DNA of 64,000 nucleotides from NCBI RefSeq assembly GCF_009674625.1, contig NZ_WKJQ01000001.1:1240001-1304000 (forward strand). The letters run 5' to 3'. The DNA is from Haloferax marinum (GTDB taxonomy: Archaea > Halobacteriota > Halobacteria > Halobacteriales > Haloferacaceae). The notes under the pieces are model-generated. The model was given only the letters and a program-made list of their open reading frames with translations. It had not been told where the DNA came from and searched no databases. The translations under genes and the position numbers were made by a program. This document shows positions 8,468 through 17,251 of this stretch, in pieces; the stretch's first letter is position 1; each line of letters starts with the position of its first letter.

Positions 8468-10765
8468 ATGACTACCAGCGGTGATACCGAGGGGACTGAG
8501 CGGCCCACTCCGACGCTCGAATTCGGCCCAGCGTCGACGTCCGAGGACGACGGAAGCGTTCCCGCACCGGTACCCCCAGACGACCCCGCGGCCTGGTACG
8601 CACCGTCGGTTCGGTCGCAGTACGAAGTCGCACCCGATACGGTCGTAACCATCAGCGACGCGGCCCACGGGTTCGAGTACGACGTTCGCGAACCGACGGT
8701 CGGCACACGGGAGTCGCAGGCGTTAGAGACCGTTCGAGACCACTTTTCGACGGTCGTCCGGCGGCGACCACTCACTCGTGAAGGTGCCGCAGAACGCGCG
8801 TCTGCTGGTCTATCACCGAAGTATCGTCGCATCCTCGACAGACTCCTCGACCTCACACCGTCTGCTCGGCGGCGGGTCGAACATTACGCACTCTCGGACT
8901 TGCGTCTCCTCGGTGACGTGACACCGCTCGCACTCGACGGCCGTATCGAAGTCGTCGATGCCGGCCGTGGTGACGGGTCCGAACGACTCGTCGTCCACAC
9001 CGAAGATTTCGCACCCGCGACGACGACGTTCGACTCGGACGTCGCCTTCGCGGACCGTATCGCCGCCGAGCGTATCCAGCACTACACCGTCCCCTTCGCC
9101 GGATACGACGTGGACGTCGTCGTCTACCGTGACCGCCTCCTCGGTGACGACCGCTTCGCCACCAAGTACGCGGTTCTCGAACCGGACCTCGTCCCAGGGG
9201 ACACCGAACTCATCGAGGAGTGTAAAGAACGTATCTGGGAGGCGAACGTCGACGACGTCGTCTCCGACCGCGTGGGGTTCGTCCGCGAACGTGCCCGTGA
9301 GTTCCTCTCTCGCCGACTCACCGCCCGAAACACGAAGGCGTGGGTCGACGCGACACGATTCCGGGTTCGGTCCGCACTCGCGGAGTACGGACTCGCCCTC
9401 CCGCCGGTCGACCGGCGCTTCGCAGAGGACCGACTCGACGATTTGGTCTACTACGTCCTCCGTGACTACGTCGGAGAGGGAATCCTGACGGTCCCTATCC
9501 GGGACCCACATCTCGAAGACGTGGAGGCAAATCGCGTCGGAGAGCGCGTGAAAGTCATTCCGAGAGCGAGCGTCACCGGTCGAGGCGGCCTCCGCGTCCC
9601 GACGAACCTCGTCTTCGAAGACGAGACCGAGTTCACCAACGTCGTGACACAGCTCGCGGCCGCAGACGGCGTCGAGTTGAACGCCTCGAACCCGAGTGCG
9701 AAAGTGAACCTCCGTCCGGGGTCGGTCGGTGGCGACCCAGCGAAGAACCCAGACGAGACGATTCGGTGTGCGGTTGCGTTGCCCGTCATCTCCGAAGGCG
9801 GCCCGCACGTCTCGATACGCAAGCAGTCCGGTGACGTCCTCACGCCGGTCGACCTCGTCGAATCCGGGTCGCTCTCGACCGAACTCGTGACGCTGCTGTG
9901 GTTGTGTTACGAACACCACCGTGTCGTGCTGTTTTCGGGGTCGACCGGCGTCGGCAAGACGACGCTGATGAACGCGCACATGCCGTTCATCCCGTACGAC
10001 CATCGCCCGATAAGCATCGACGAGGGGTCCAGAGAGGTCAACCTGCCACACGAGACTGGTGTCTCGCTCACGACGCGTGACCACGAATCCGAGTTCAAGC
10101 GCGTCTCGATGGCCGACCTGATGACCGAAGCGAACTACCTGAATCCGGACGTGGAAGTCATCGCCGAAATCAACACGCCGGCGTCGTTCGCGACGTTCGC
10201 AGAGACGTTGAACACCGGCCACGGCGTCATCGGTACCACACACGCCGCCGACGTGGAGACGCTCGTCAACCGCGTCATCGAACAGGGACTTCCCGCCTAC
10301 TTGCTCCGCGAACTCGACCTCGTCGTATTCCCGCACAAGGTCGATGGCGAGCGATACGTCGCCGAAGTGGTCGAACTCGTCCCCGAGTCGGAGTACGACG
10401 AAACGTGGGGTCGGCGCGGCGTCGTCGAGAAAGACGGGCGAACACTCCACTGGAACACCATCGCGCGACGGACACCCGACGGGTCGTTCGACCTCTCGTA
10501 CGAACATCCGCAGTTGGGTGACGACCACCGACGCGTCGGGATTCGACTGTTCCATCGCATCGCCGACGCCACGGACCGAGAGGTCGAAGCCGTCGAACGT
10601 GAGTTCCACCGCAAACACCGATACGTGGAGTACCTCACACAGGAGAGCGTCACCGACGTCGACCAACTGTTCGGGTTCCTCTCTGACCTCCGAACCGACG
10701 AGGCCGCGACGGTCGAACGCGTCCGTCGCCGGATGGCCGAACGCGACGCGGCAGGAGAACAGTGA
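8468..10765 (+). CDS. Type IV pilus / type II-IV secretion ATPase (PilB/ArlI family)
   Basis: A 765-aa hexameric secretion ATPase. The C-terminal motor has Walker A GSTGVGKTTLMN (about residues 490-501), an Asp-box region (ISIDEGSREVNLPHETG) and the VirB11/GspE-type segment TGHGVIGTTHAADVETLVNR. The first ~150 residues are variable and acidic; residues 290-480 form the N2-like domain that precedes the motor. In archaea such ATPases power assembly of pili or archaella from prepilin-like subunits at the cytoplasmic face of the membrane. Its stop overlaps the next gene by 4 bp (ATGA-type), and the following genes form the rest of the machine. ArlI is less likely because the downstream genes are not archaellins. 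Confidence 0.9.
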   Translation: MTTSGDTEGTERPTPTLEFGPASTSEDDGSVPAPVPPDDPAAWYAPSVRSQYEVAPDTVVTISDAAHGFEYDVREPTVGTRESQALETVRDHFSTVVRRRPLTREGAAERASAGLSPKYRRILDRLLDLTPSARRRVEHYALSDLRLLGDVTPLALDGRIEVVDAGRGDGSERLVVHTEDFAPATTTFDSDVAFADRIAAERIQHYTVPFAGYDVDVVVYRDRLLGDDRFATKYAVLEPDLVPGDTELIEECKERIWEANVDDVVSDRVGFVRERAREFLSRRLTARNTKAWVDATRFRVRSALAEYGLALPPVDRRFAEDRLDDLVYYVLRDYVGEGILTVPIRDPHLEDVEANRVGERVKVIPRASVTGRGGLRVPTNLVFEDETEFTNVVTQLAAADGVELNASNPSAKVNLRPGSVGGDPAKNPDETIRCAVALPVISEGGPHVSIRKQSGDVLTPVDLVESGSLSTELVTLLWLCYEHHRVVLFSGSTGVGKTTLMNAHMPFIPYDHRPISIDEGSREVNLPHETGVSLTTRDHESEFKRVSMADLMTEANYLNPDVEVIAEINTPASFATFAETLNTGHGVIGTTHAADVETLVNRVIEQGLPAYLLRELDLVVFPHKVDGERYVAEVVELVPESEYDETWGRRGVVEKDGRTLHWNTIARRTPDGSFDLSYEHPQLGDDHRRVGIRLFHRIADATDREVEAVEREFHRKHRYVEYLTQESVTDVDQLFGFLSDLRTDEAATVERVRRRMAERDAAGEQ

Positions 10766-12681
10766 GCGAGTTCGACACCAGCCTCGGCGACCGAGGAGTC
10801 GGACACGTCCGTTCGCTGTCCGTCCTCGACAGGGCGCTGTACGCGCTGTTCGCCCGGCACGTCGACGCGTCACGACACGACCGAGACAGGCGACGCTACC
10901 GCGGGACCGACCTGCGGATGAGTTTCGACCTCTATCTCGCGCGGGCGTACGGTCTCGCGTGGCTCGTCGGGTTGTTCGTCGCGCTTCCGACGGCGCTCGT
11001 CGTCCTCGCGGTCCCCGACAGTGCGATAGACGGCGTCTTGAGCGTTCTTCGCGCCGTCGTTCCACTCGTCGAGCGCGTCTCGATACCCGTGGTGCCGCGC
11101 GTTCCCGTCGCGGCGCTTGCTGCACTCGGCGTGGCGGTGGCGACACGGCGTGCGGTCCTCCTCGTCGCCGGACGCTATCTCGGGTGGCGGGCCGCCGCCC
11201 GACGAGAGAACATCGAGCGGACGCTCCCCGGTGCTGTTCGATATCTCCACGTCCTCTCGTCGGGGAGTGACGGCCCTCGAGAGATGCTTCGGCGCGTCGC
11301 CGAGACGGACGCCTACGGCGAGACCGCAGTCGCCTTTCGGGGCGTCCTCAACACCGCCTCGCTGACCGGAAACGTGAACGAAGGACTCCGTCGCGTCGCC
11401 CGCGACACGCCGTCCGAGGGGATGCTCTCGCCGTTCCTCTTGAAGTTCCGCGAACACGCCGGACAGGGTGAAGACGCACTCCGCAACTACCTTCGGATGG
11501 AGAGTCGGATGCTCGGTCACAGACAGGACCGCGCTCGCGACAGAGCAGAAGGGTTCCTCGAACTCCTCGCGGAGTTGTTCATCGTCCTCCTCGTGTTGCC
11601 GTCGCTTCTGGTCATCGTCCTGACGGTGATGAGCGTCATCGCTCCCGGACTCTCGGCACCCGTCGTCACCCCGGTCGGAACGACGACTGTCAGAGGTGTC
11701 GTCGTCTACGCCAGCGCGGCGTTCATCGTCGGTGTCGGGCTTGGTGCGAGTCTCCTCGTCGCCGGACTTCGACCACCGGACCAATCTATCGAGTACACCC
11801 GCCCCGAACGAACGCTCGACACCCTCGCCACGGCAGTTACAAATCCGGCGAGTGCCGCAGTCGTGTTCGCCCTTCCAGCACTCGTCGTCGCCGGGGGCAC
11901 TGCTCTCGTCGGTGCCGACGCGGTCGGTATCGCACTCGCTGGTTACACCGCCTACGCGATACCGGTCGGTCTCGTCGGCGTCCGACGCGCCCGCATCGAC
12001 GACGCGAAAGACCGCGAGTTGAAAGACTTCGTCCACGCCGTCTCGGGACACGTCAGCCTCGGCCGCCCCTTCGCGGCGGCGGTCGAGAACGTCGGAGAAG
12101 ACGTCGACCTCGGTCCGCTGAACGCGGACGTGGCAGACCTCGCGCTCAACCTCAGACTCACCGCACCGAGCGCGGGAACCGACGTCAACCTTCGAACCGC
12201 CGCGCTCGAACGCTTCGTCCAGCGTGTCGGGACACCGATGGCCGAGCAAACGATTGGACTCGTCGTCGGTGCGCTCGACGGCGGGAGCGACACCGGAACC
12301 GTCTTCGACACGCTCCAGACCGAGATTGGCCGTCTCTACCACGAGAAGCGGGCGCTGCGCTCTGGACTCCTCGTCTACGTCGCCGTCGGGTGGACCACCG
12401 CACTGTTGGTCGTCGGTATCACCGTCGCCGTCAACGTTCACGTCTTCGACGGGTTCGCCCAACTCTCGTCGCTCTCGACGACAGGGTCGTTCGCCATCAA
12501 CGCTGGAGCAGTCGACCTCTCACGTGACCGCTACCGCATGTACGTCGTCACGCAAGCGACGATGCTCGCGTCCGGGTGGTTCGCCGGGATGGCGAGTCGT
12601 GGCCGATACGAAGCGTTCCTTCACTCTGCTGTCCTCGTCGCTATCTGTTACCTCGTCTACGCGGGAGGTGGGTTGATTTGA
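10762..12681 (+). CDS. Type IV pilus platform membrane protein (TadC/PilC, T2SSF family)
   Basis: A 639-aa polytopic protein starting with GTG in the 4-bp overlap with the ATPase gene. It contains two T2SSF-type halves: one around residues 150-270 (LPGAVRYLHVLSSGSDGPRE ... FREHAGQGEDALRNYLRMES) and a second around 410-520 (DFVHAVSGHVSLGRPFAAAV). Several membrane segments lie between and after them, ending in LVAICYLVYAGGGLI. Such double-domain platform proteins (PilC/ArlJ type) sit in the membrane above the ATPase and transmit its motion to the growing filament. The pairing with the upstream ATPase is standard for archaeal type IV pilus systems. Confidence 0.9.
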   Translation: MSEFDTSLGDRGVGHVRSLSVLDRALYALFARHVDASRHDRDRRRYRGTDLRMSFDLYLARAYGLAWLVGLFVALPTALVVLAVPDSAIDGVLSVLRAVVPLVERVSIPVVPRVPVAALAALGVAVATRRAVLLVAGRYLGWRAAARRENIERTLPGAVRYLHVLSSGSDGPREMLRRVAETDAYGETAVAFRGVLNTASLTGNVNEGLRRVARDTPSEGMLSPFLLKFREHAGQGEDALRNYLRMESRMLGHRQDRARDRAEGFLELLAELFIVLLVLPSLLVIVLTVMSVIAPGLSAPVVTPVGTTTVRGVVVYASAAFIVGVGLGASLLVAGLRPPDQSIEYTRPERTLDTLATAVTNPASAAVVFALPALVVAGGTALVGADAVGIALAGYTAYAIPVGLVGVRRARIDDAKDRELKDFVHAVSGHVSLGRPFAAAVENVGEDVDLGPLNADVADLALNLRLTAPSAGTDVNLRTAALERFVQRVGTPMAEQTIGLVVGALDGGSDTGTVFDTLQTEIGRLYHEKRALRSGLLVYVAVGWTTALLVVGITVAVNVHVFDGFAQLSSLSTTGSFAINAGAVDLSRDRYRMYVVTQATMLASGWFAGMASRGRYEAFLHSAVLVAICYLVYAGGGLI

Positions 12682-13469
12682 GCGCCGAGACGGAAACTCG
12701 ACGCGGCGTTAACACCACCACCACCAACACCACCACCACCACCACCACCACCACCAACACCGCCATCCGCGGACAGGCCAACGTCGTCGGCGTCGCGCTC
12801 TTGCTCGGCATCGGCGTCGTCGCAATCGGCCTGCTGACTGCGAGTGTCGGCGGTCTCGTCGACGCCCAACTCTCGACCGCCGACGCCGACGCGGCGACGA
12901 ACGGGTTCTCCTCACTCAGAGACGGTGTCTTCTCGGGGGCGAACGGGACCCACCCGGTTCGTGTCACGGACGGTGACCTCTCGCGGGTCAACCGAACCGT
13001 CCGCGTCGTTCCAGACGACGGAGTGAACAGAACCTACGACGCCGACGGCTACGTCGCGACCTTCGGTGGCCATCGCGTCGCGTTCGTCGGTGGTGCCGTC
13101 GTCAGAGGGACTGCAGAGAATGCACGTCTCGTCACGCCCGTTCCACTCTCGTCTGCCGGTGACGCGGCGTTTCTTCCGCTTTCGACGCTAACCGGAGAGT
13201 CGACCGACGGCGGCGGCCTCGGAGGCGGGGCCGAACTTCGAGTCGAGTCGAACCGGACGGTGACCGACCTCCCGGCCGGTACGTACACTGTCGCCGTCGA
13301 AACTGCGACGCCCGAGGCGTGGGAACGGTCGTTCGAAGGACGAGGGTACAACACGACGCGAACGGATTTCGACGGTGACGGCGTGCCGAGTGTCGTCGCA
13401 GCGATTCCCGGAGAGCGAACCCTCGTTCTGGCGGAGTACGACGTCACGGTGGTGGTCACTCGTGGATAG
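12678..13469 (+). CDS. Pilin-like membrane-anchored protein with poly-Thr leader
   Basis: A 263-aa protein. The TTG at 12678 overlaps the stop of the preceding gene (TTGA) and is the best start, as no ATG lies near. The N terminus is Thr/Asn low complexity from an ACC-trinucleotide tract, then RGQANVVGVALLLGIGVVAIG, a single hydrophobic helix like those of archaeal pilin-like proteins. The rest (~200 aa) is predicted extracellular and beta-rich, with NRT/NGT-type possible glycosylation sites. Conserved among haloarchaeal pilus-like clusters, in my judgement; exact function unknown. A minor pilin or pseudopilin role is inferred from neighbours. Confidence 0.7.
   Translation: MSAETETRRGVNTTTTNTTTTTTTTTNTAIRGQANVVGVALLLGIGVVAIGLLTASVGGLVDAQLSTADADAATNGFSSLRDGVFSGANGTHPVRVTDGDLSRVNRTVRVVPDDGVNRTYDADGYVATFGGHRVAFVGGAVVRGTAENARLVTPVPLSSAGDAAFLPLSTLTGESTDGGGLGGGAELRVESNRTVTDLPAGTYTVAVETATPEAWERSFEGRGYNTTRTDFDGDGVPSVVAAIPGERTLVLAEYDVTVVVTRG
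12711..12760 (+). repeat. ACC trinucleotide tract encoding poly-Thr/Asn
   Basis: Near-uninterrupted ACC codons with a few AAC codons, directly before the transmembrane helix of the pilin-like protein. Such tracts can change length by replication slippage; because the unit is one codon, the frame would be kept while the leader length varies. Confidence 0.9.
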
Positions 13470-14094
13470 CGACCGACCGGACCGAGAGAAACGAGTTGGC
13501 CGCGGCAACCGACCGGACCGAGAGAAGCGAGTTGGCCGCGGCAACCGACCGGACCGCGGCCACACATCCTCGCTCCACACTGCTCGGCGTGCAGTGGTTC
13601 CAGTCGTCGGGAAGGCGCTGGAAGCCGCAATCGTCGTGCTGTTCGTCGGCCTGTTGACGACCACGCTGTTCGGTGGTGTCGTCCCCGACCACCGCGATGC
13701 AGTCGCTCACGAACTCTCGGAGCGGGCACTCTCGACGGCGACAGACCGCGTCGAGACGACCGCTTCGGTTCCCGAGTCGGCGATTCGTGGAGACCGACTC
13801 GCGGCCGTCGACGTGCCACGAACGATTCGTGGAAGCACCTACCGAATCGAATACGTGCGAAACGCCTCGTTCGGAAGCGACCCAAATACGACGACACCTG
13901 CACTGGTCCTCGACCACCCACGTGACGCGTTCGACCGACAGGTCCCGGTCACACTCCCGTCGTCGGTGACCGTCTCTGGGTCGTGGGACAGCGGGAGTGA
14001 CTGCCAGGTCCGCGTCGTCGTCGTCGGGAGCGACGAGACGACACTCGAACTCCAGAACGGAGCGACTCTGGGGACGGGAGGCCGCGATGCCTAA
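13462..14094 (+). CDS. Pilin-like membrane protein with duplicated basic leader
   Basis: A 210-aa protein starting at GTG 13462, overlapping the previous stop by 8 bp. The N-terminal ~35 residues are basic and repetitive (12-aa unit RPDREKRVGRGN twice, then a partial copy). A transmembrane helix follows at about residues 48-70 (GKALEAAIVVLFVGLLTTTL), then an extracellular domain of ~140 aa with one Cys (SDCQV). Its position in the overlapping pilus operon indicates a minor structural or assembly subunit. I do not recognise a characterised family. Confidence 0.7.
   Translation: MDSDRPDREKRVGRGNRPDREKRVGRGNRPDRGHTSSLHTARRAVVPVVGKALEAAIVVLFVGLLTTTLFGGVVPDHRDAVAHELSERALSTATDRVETTASVPESAIRGDRLAAVDVPRTIRGSTYRIEYVRNASFGSDPNTTTPALVLDHPRDAFDRQVPVTLPSSVTVSGSWDSGSDCQVRVVVVGSDETTLELQNGATLGTGGRDA
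13474..13556 (+). repeat. 36-bp in-frame tandem repeat, about 2.3 copies
   Basis: Unit begins CGACCGGACCGAGAGAA; copies at 13474-13509 and 13510-13545 differ at one base, and a third partial copy follows. It encodes RPDREKRVGRGN at the N terminus of the pilin-like protein. The near identity indicates a recent duplication. Confidence 0.9.
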
Positions 14095-14809
14095 GCCGAG
14101 ACCGTTCGTCGAACGGGGAGGGCCGAACCCATTCGAGACTCGCCGTGGACAGACGACGCTCGCAGGCCTCGCAGTCGCGCTCGTCCTCTTGACGACGGTG
14201 ACTGCAGGTAGCATCGTCGCCGCCGACCGGGCACTCGCAGACGCAACGAGTTCGCCGCTCGAACAACATCGGGCCGAACGTGCCGCCGAAGCACTCGTCA
14301 CGGACGGGCCGATAACGACGTCGGACGGGTACGTCTCACCCTCGCTCGCGAACGAGACGAACGCGTCAGAGCTTTCGACGGCAGTTCCTGCGCTCCGTGG
14401 CGTCTCGTTTACTGTCCGCTTTGCCGGCCGAGAAATCGCCAGACAGGGGACGGTCACTGACGGCAGTCGTGTCTCACGCGGTGTCGTCGTCGTAGAGACC
14501 CGCACCGACAGCGAGCGCATCGAACTCGAAGACGGGATGGTGGGAACGCTCGACGGCCAGACCGACGAGATTCAGGTCGACATCGACCCACGGAACAATA
14601 CGACCGTGCGAACGATTCGGGTCGACGACCGAGTCGTCCTTCATCGGCCGACTGGACTCCGTGGCACACACACTGTGGCCGTCTCCTCGTATGCGTCCCC
14701 CGTGGTTCGCGTCGAAGCCGCAGGCGACGACCCGGAGGGGACGGTTACGGTGACTGCGACAGTGTTCGAGACGCGGACCGAACGAGTCGAGGTGAGCGTC
14801 GATGCGTGA
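14087..14809 (+). CDS. Pilin-like protein with RRGQTTLAG membrane segment
   Basis: A 240-aa protein with ATG at 14087 overlapping the previous gene by 8 bp. About 20 residues in comes RRGQTTLAGLAVALVLLTTV, a basic-plus-hydrophobic N terminus typical of archaeal type IV pilin-like proteins, followed by a beta-rich extracellular part (for example GRVSRGVVVVETRT-like strands and VRVEAAGDDPEGTVTVTATV). No enzymatic motif. It is expected to be inserted in the membrane and to join or support the pilus structure built by the upstream ATPase and platform protein. Confidence 0.7.
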   Translation: MPKPRPFVERGGPNPFETRRGQTTLAGLAVALVLLTTVTAGSIVAADRALADATSSPLEQHRAERAAEALVTDGPITTSDGYVSPSLANETNASELSTAVPALRGVSFTVRFAGREIARQGTVTDGSRVSRGVVVVETRTDSERIELEDGMVGTLDGQTDEIQVDIDPRNNTTVRTIRVDDRVVLHRPTGLRGTHTVAVSSYASPVVRVEAAGDDPEGTVTVTATVFETRTERVEVSVDA

Positions 14810-15239
14810 CGGAGCTCCCTCGCCACGCGCGTATTCCGACTCACGTTCCCGTGGACAACTCTCGTTGACCGTGGTCGAAGCAGTAGTTGCCACGCTCTTC
14901 GTGCTCGCTGTCGCCGCGAGTTTTAGCCTGTTGCCGACACCGACGACCACGCTGTCGCTCGACCAGCAAGCGGCCGACGCTGCATCGCTGGTGGCGGAAG
15001 CGCCGTCAGATGGCCCTGGAACCATCCTCGGGGCCGCCTGTTCGTCGGCAGGAAACTTCGACGCACGGAGCGGACAGTTGCACACCACCGCGTCGATGGG
15101 CCTCCCAGACGGAGCGTTCGTGTCGATTCGGACATCGCTCGGGTCCGCTGGGAGACCACCGCCAGAGAGTGCCCGAACTGGGAGCGCCCGTGCAGTGGTT
15201 CCCGAGTGCACTGCGACGATCGAGGTGTGGTATCCGTGA
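14802..15239 (+). CDS. Small pilin-like protein with RGQLSLTVVE segment
   Basis: A 145-aa protein, ATG at 14802, overlapping its upstream neighbour by 8 bp. After a basic, Ser/Arg-rich leader comes RGQLSLTVVEAVVATLFVLA. A glutamate a few residues into the hydrophobic helix recalls the conserved Glu5 of type IV pilins, though a canonical prepilin cleavage site is not clear to me. The remaining ~95 residues include two cysteines (AACSSAG and PECTA) that could form a disulfide outside the cell. Confidence 0.7.
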   Translation: MRDGAPSPRAYSDSRSRGQLSLTVVEAVVATLFVLAVAASFSLLPTPTTTLSLDQQAADAASLVAEAPSDGPGTILGAACSSAGNFDARSGQLHTTASMGLPDGAFVSIRTSLGSAGRPPPESARTGSARAVVPECTATIEVWYP

Positions 15240-15778
15240 GTCGTCGCTGCGGCGAGAGACGGAGTCGAACCGGTCTCTCAGGCGACGGCCGGGGGCAACT
15301 CGTCCTCGTCTCTGGCGCCGTCGTCGTCGTCGCGTTGTTCAGTCTCCTCGTCGTTCACGCCCAACTCGCACCCGTTGGTGGGGGGTCGCCCCCGCCAATC
15401 GACGACGTCGCGACGGCGACCGACGACGCTGTCGAGGCAGCGACTGCAGGCGTCGCTGGGAGATACGATTGGGCGGCCAGAGAGTCGGCAGTCGGCGATT
15501 TCGACTCTCGGCTGGACCCCAATCTCGTCAGAATCGAACGGGCCTACACCGGCGACGGCGGTGTCGCGCTTTCGACGAACGACTCCGCTGCCGCGGGATG
15601 GGCGCTCAGAAACTGCCCAGACGGCCCCGCCCGAGAGTTCGGCTCGTGTGTCGCCGACGATGGCGTCGTCGTCCAAGAACGAGCGGGCGAGACGGCAATC
15701 GTCGCCGTCGCCATCGACGTGGTCGTCGCGACACCGGAGACGAAGACAGACCTGACACTCGTCGTCCGGCCCGAGTGA
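15236..15778 (+). CDS. Small pilin-like protein, last gene of the pilus operon
   Basis: A 180-aa protein starting at GTG 15236 in a 4-bp GTGA overlap. N terminus: basic leader then GRGQLVLVSGAVVVVALFSL, one membrane helix, then an extracellular region with a Cys pair (LRNCPDG and GSCVADDG). It closes the run of seven overlapping genes beginning at 8468, all likely translated from one mRNA. Family unknown; the shared RGQ-plus-helix pattern in four of the five small proteins suggests one common insertion and sorting route. Confidence 0.7.
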   Translation: MSRRCGERRSRTGLSGDGRGQLVLVSGAVVVVALFSLLVVHAQLAPVGGGSPPPIDDVATATDDAVEAATAGVAGRYDWAARESAVGDFDSRLDPNLVRIERAYTGDGGVALSTNDSAAAGWALRNCPDGPAREFGSCVADDGVVVQERAGETAIVAVAIDVVVATPETKTDLTLVVRPE

Positions 15779-15937
15779 TGTGTGGTAGCGACTGGTCGCA
15801 CACTCACCACTCCAACCGACTACGGCAATTATTGACAATAGTTAACATGCCACAAGACGTACGGCTACCTGGTGTCTGCCCCGGAGTGGCAACGCAAGAC
15901 GCGACCATCCGGTCGGCGACACGATGGAGAAACACGT

Positions 15938-16384
15938 ATGGCATCAGCAAGTACACCGACACGCACGCCCGAAGCGGCCGAACTGGTCGCACGGCGATAC
16001 CCTGAAGACGTAGCGACACAGGGCAACATCGACCTCATCGACGAAATCTGTACTGAGGACGTCGTCGACCACAGTCCACTCGGAGAACTCACGGGGCGTG
16101 AAGAACAGAAAGCGCAGATTAGGATGCTTCGTGAGGCGTTCGCCGACTTCTCGGCGACAGTCGAAGACGTAGTGACAGAAGGCGACGTGGTCGCCATGCG
16201 GATTACACTGCGAGGAATGCACAAAGGCCCCTTCATGGGTGTCGAAGCGACCGGGAACACGTTCGAAGTCTCGAACATGGTGTTCACGCGCGTCGAAGAC
16301 GGACTCATCGCCGAGCGGTGGGTCATCCCGGACATGATGGGAATGCTCACCCAACTCGGCATCGTCGAACTTCCCAAGATGTAG
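15938..16384 (+). CDS. SnoaL-like / ester cyclase family protein
   Basis: A 148-aa protein from ATG 15938, favoured over an upstream in-frame ATG at 15872 because the family fold starts here. It has the SnoaL cone-shaped barrel pattern: EDVVDHSPLG, an AFADFSATVEDVVTEGDVVA strand pair, and FTRVEDGLIAERWVIPD near the end. SnoaL-like proteins act on polyketides or other small hydrophobic compounds, and many of them have no known substrate. Convergent with the MaoC-like gene, separated by a T-rich spacer at about 16399-16404 that may act as a terminator for both. Confidence 0.75.
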   Translation: MASASTPTRTPEAAELVARRYPEDVATQGNIDLIDEICTEDVVDHSPLGELTGREEQKAQIRMLREAFADFSATVEDVVTEGDVVAMRITLRGMHKGPFMGVEATGNTFEVSNMVFTRVEDGLIAERWVIPDMMGMLTQLGIVELPKM

Positions 16385-16422
16385 TCGCACGGCACGACTA
16401 TTTTTCAGTCGATTCCACGGAT

Positions 16423-16878
16423 TCACTCGGTCGGGCGGTCCGCAATCGGCATCGTGTAGCAGACGGCAGTCCCCGTCAAGACGACGGTGCCGTCGTCGCG
16501 CGTAATCTCTGTTTCGAGTTCGGTAATCGGCTTGTCCTCGCGGACCTTCGTGACCTCGACCCACCCAGTAATCGTGTCGCCGGGGCGGACGGGAGCGGTG
16601 AAGTTCCAGTTCACGTTGAGGAACACCGACCCCGGACCGGGGAGGTCTTCGGCAACGATAGCGTTGAGAAGCGCGCTCGTGACGCCGCCTTGTACGACGA
16701 TTTCGCCGAACTGTGACGCTTTGGCGACCTCCTCGTCGTGGTGGAGTGGATTGTAGTCGCCGCTCAGTTCTGAGAACAGTTCGATGTACTCCGGTTCGAT
16801 GGTGCGCGAACGCTCGGCGTACTCTCCAACTCGCGGTGGGCCACGCGGCCAGACGTCGTCGATAGCGGTGTCGTCCAT
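16423..16878 (-). CDS. MaoC-like hotdog hydratase
   Basis: A 151-aa single hotdog-fold protein. The family signature SGDYNPLHHDEE (about residues 38-49) contains the Asp and His used by (R)-specific enoyl-CoA hydratases, followed by FGEIVVQGGVTSALLNAI. Likely substrate is an acyl-CoA thioester. The start at 16878 (MDDTAIDDVW) is preferred to an in-frame upstream ATG at 17037 because homologous hotdog domains begin here and the extension is low-quality, Arg-rich sequence. Confidence 0.85.
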   Translation of the reverse strand: MDDTAIDDVWPRGPPRVGEYAERSRTIEPEYIELFSELSGDYNPLHHDEEVAKASQFGEIVVQGGVTSALLNAIVAEDLPGPGSVFLNVNWNFTAPVRPGDTITGWVEVTKVREDKPITELETEITRDDGTVVLTGTAVCYTMPIADRPTE

Positions 16879-17251
16879 ACGAGACTGATTGGCGTTCTGA
16901 GACGATAGCCGTGCGGGACGTTCGACGTCGACGGCTACGACTCGCTCACGAACGACGTCGAGAGAAGTAAGAGCGAGGGCGGCCGGGCACCCGCCCACAC
17001 TCCACGGACACTGGGGAAAACTCCCCGGTATACGCAACCCAAGTGCAGGTATCTACCTGCAGTATATCCGTACATTCTCAGAGGTTAAAACATTTTTCAA
17101 ATGTCATTTGCGCAGTGGGCACAAATAGCGTGGTGTCACTGTTGGCCGTCGGAACAGACCCAAGTACACATCAGTAGTGTCTCCCCTCCGGAAAAACCGT
17201 CCGCTAGCAGCAGCGAGCAAACTGGCGGATAGTGGACGACCCTGGGGACAC
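16879..17251. other. Non-coding region upstream of the MaoC-like gene
   Basis: A 373-bp stretch between the start of the MaoC-like gene and the end of the hemoglobin gene, both on the minus strand. It should hold the MaoC promoter and the hemoglobin terminator. An AT-rich part lies at about 17085-17110 (TTAAAACATTTTTCAAATG). The minus-strand open frame here overlaps the hemoglobin gene and does not look like a protein. No repeat, RNA gene or mobile element recognised. Confidence 0.5.
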
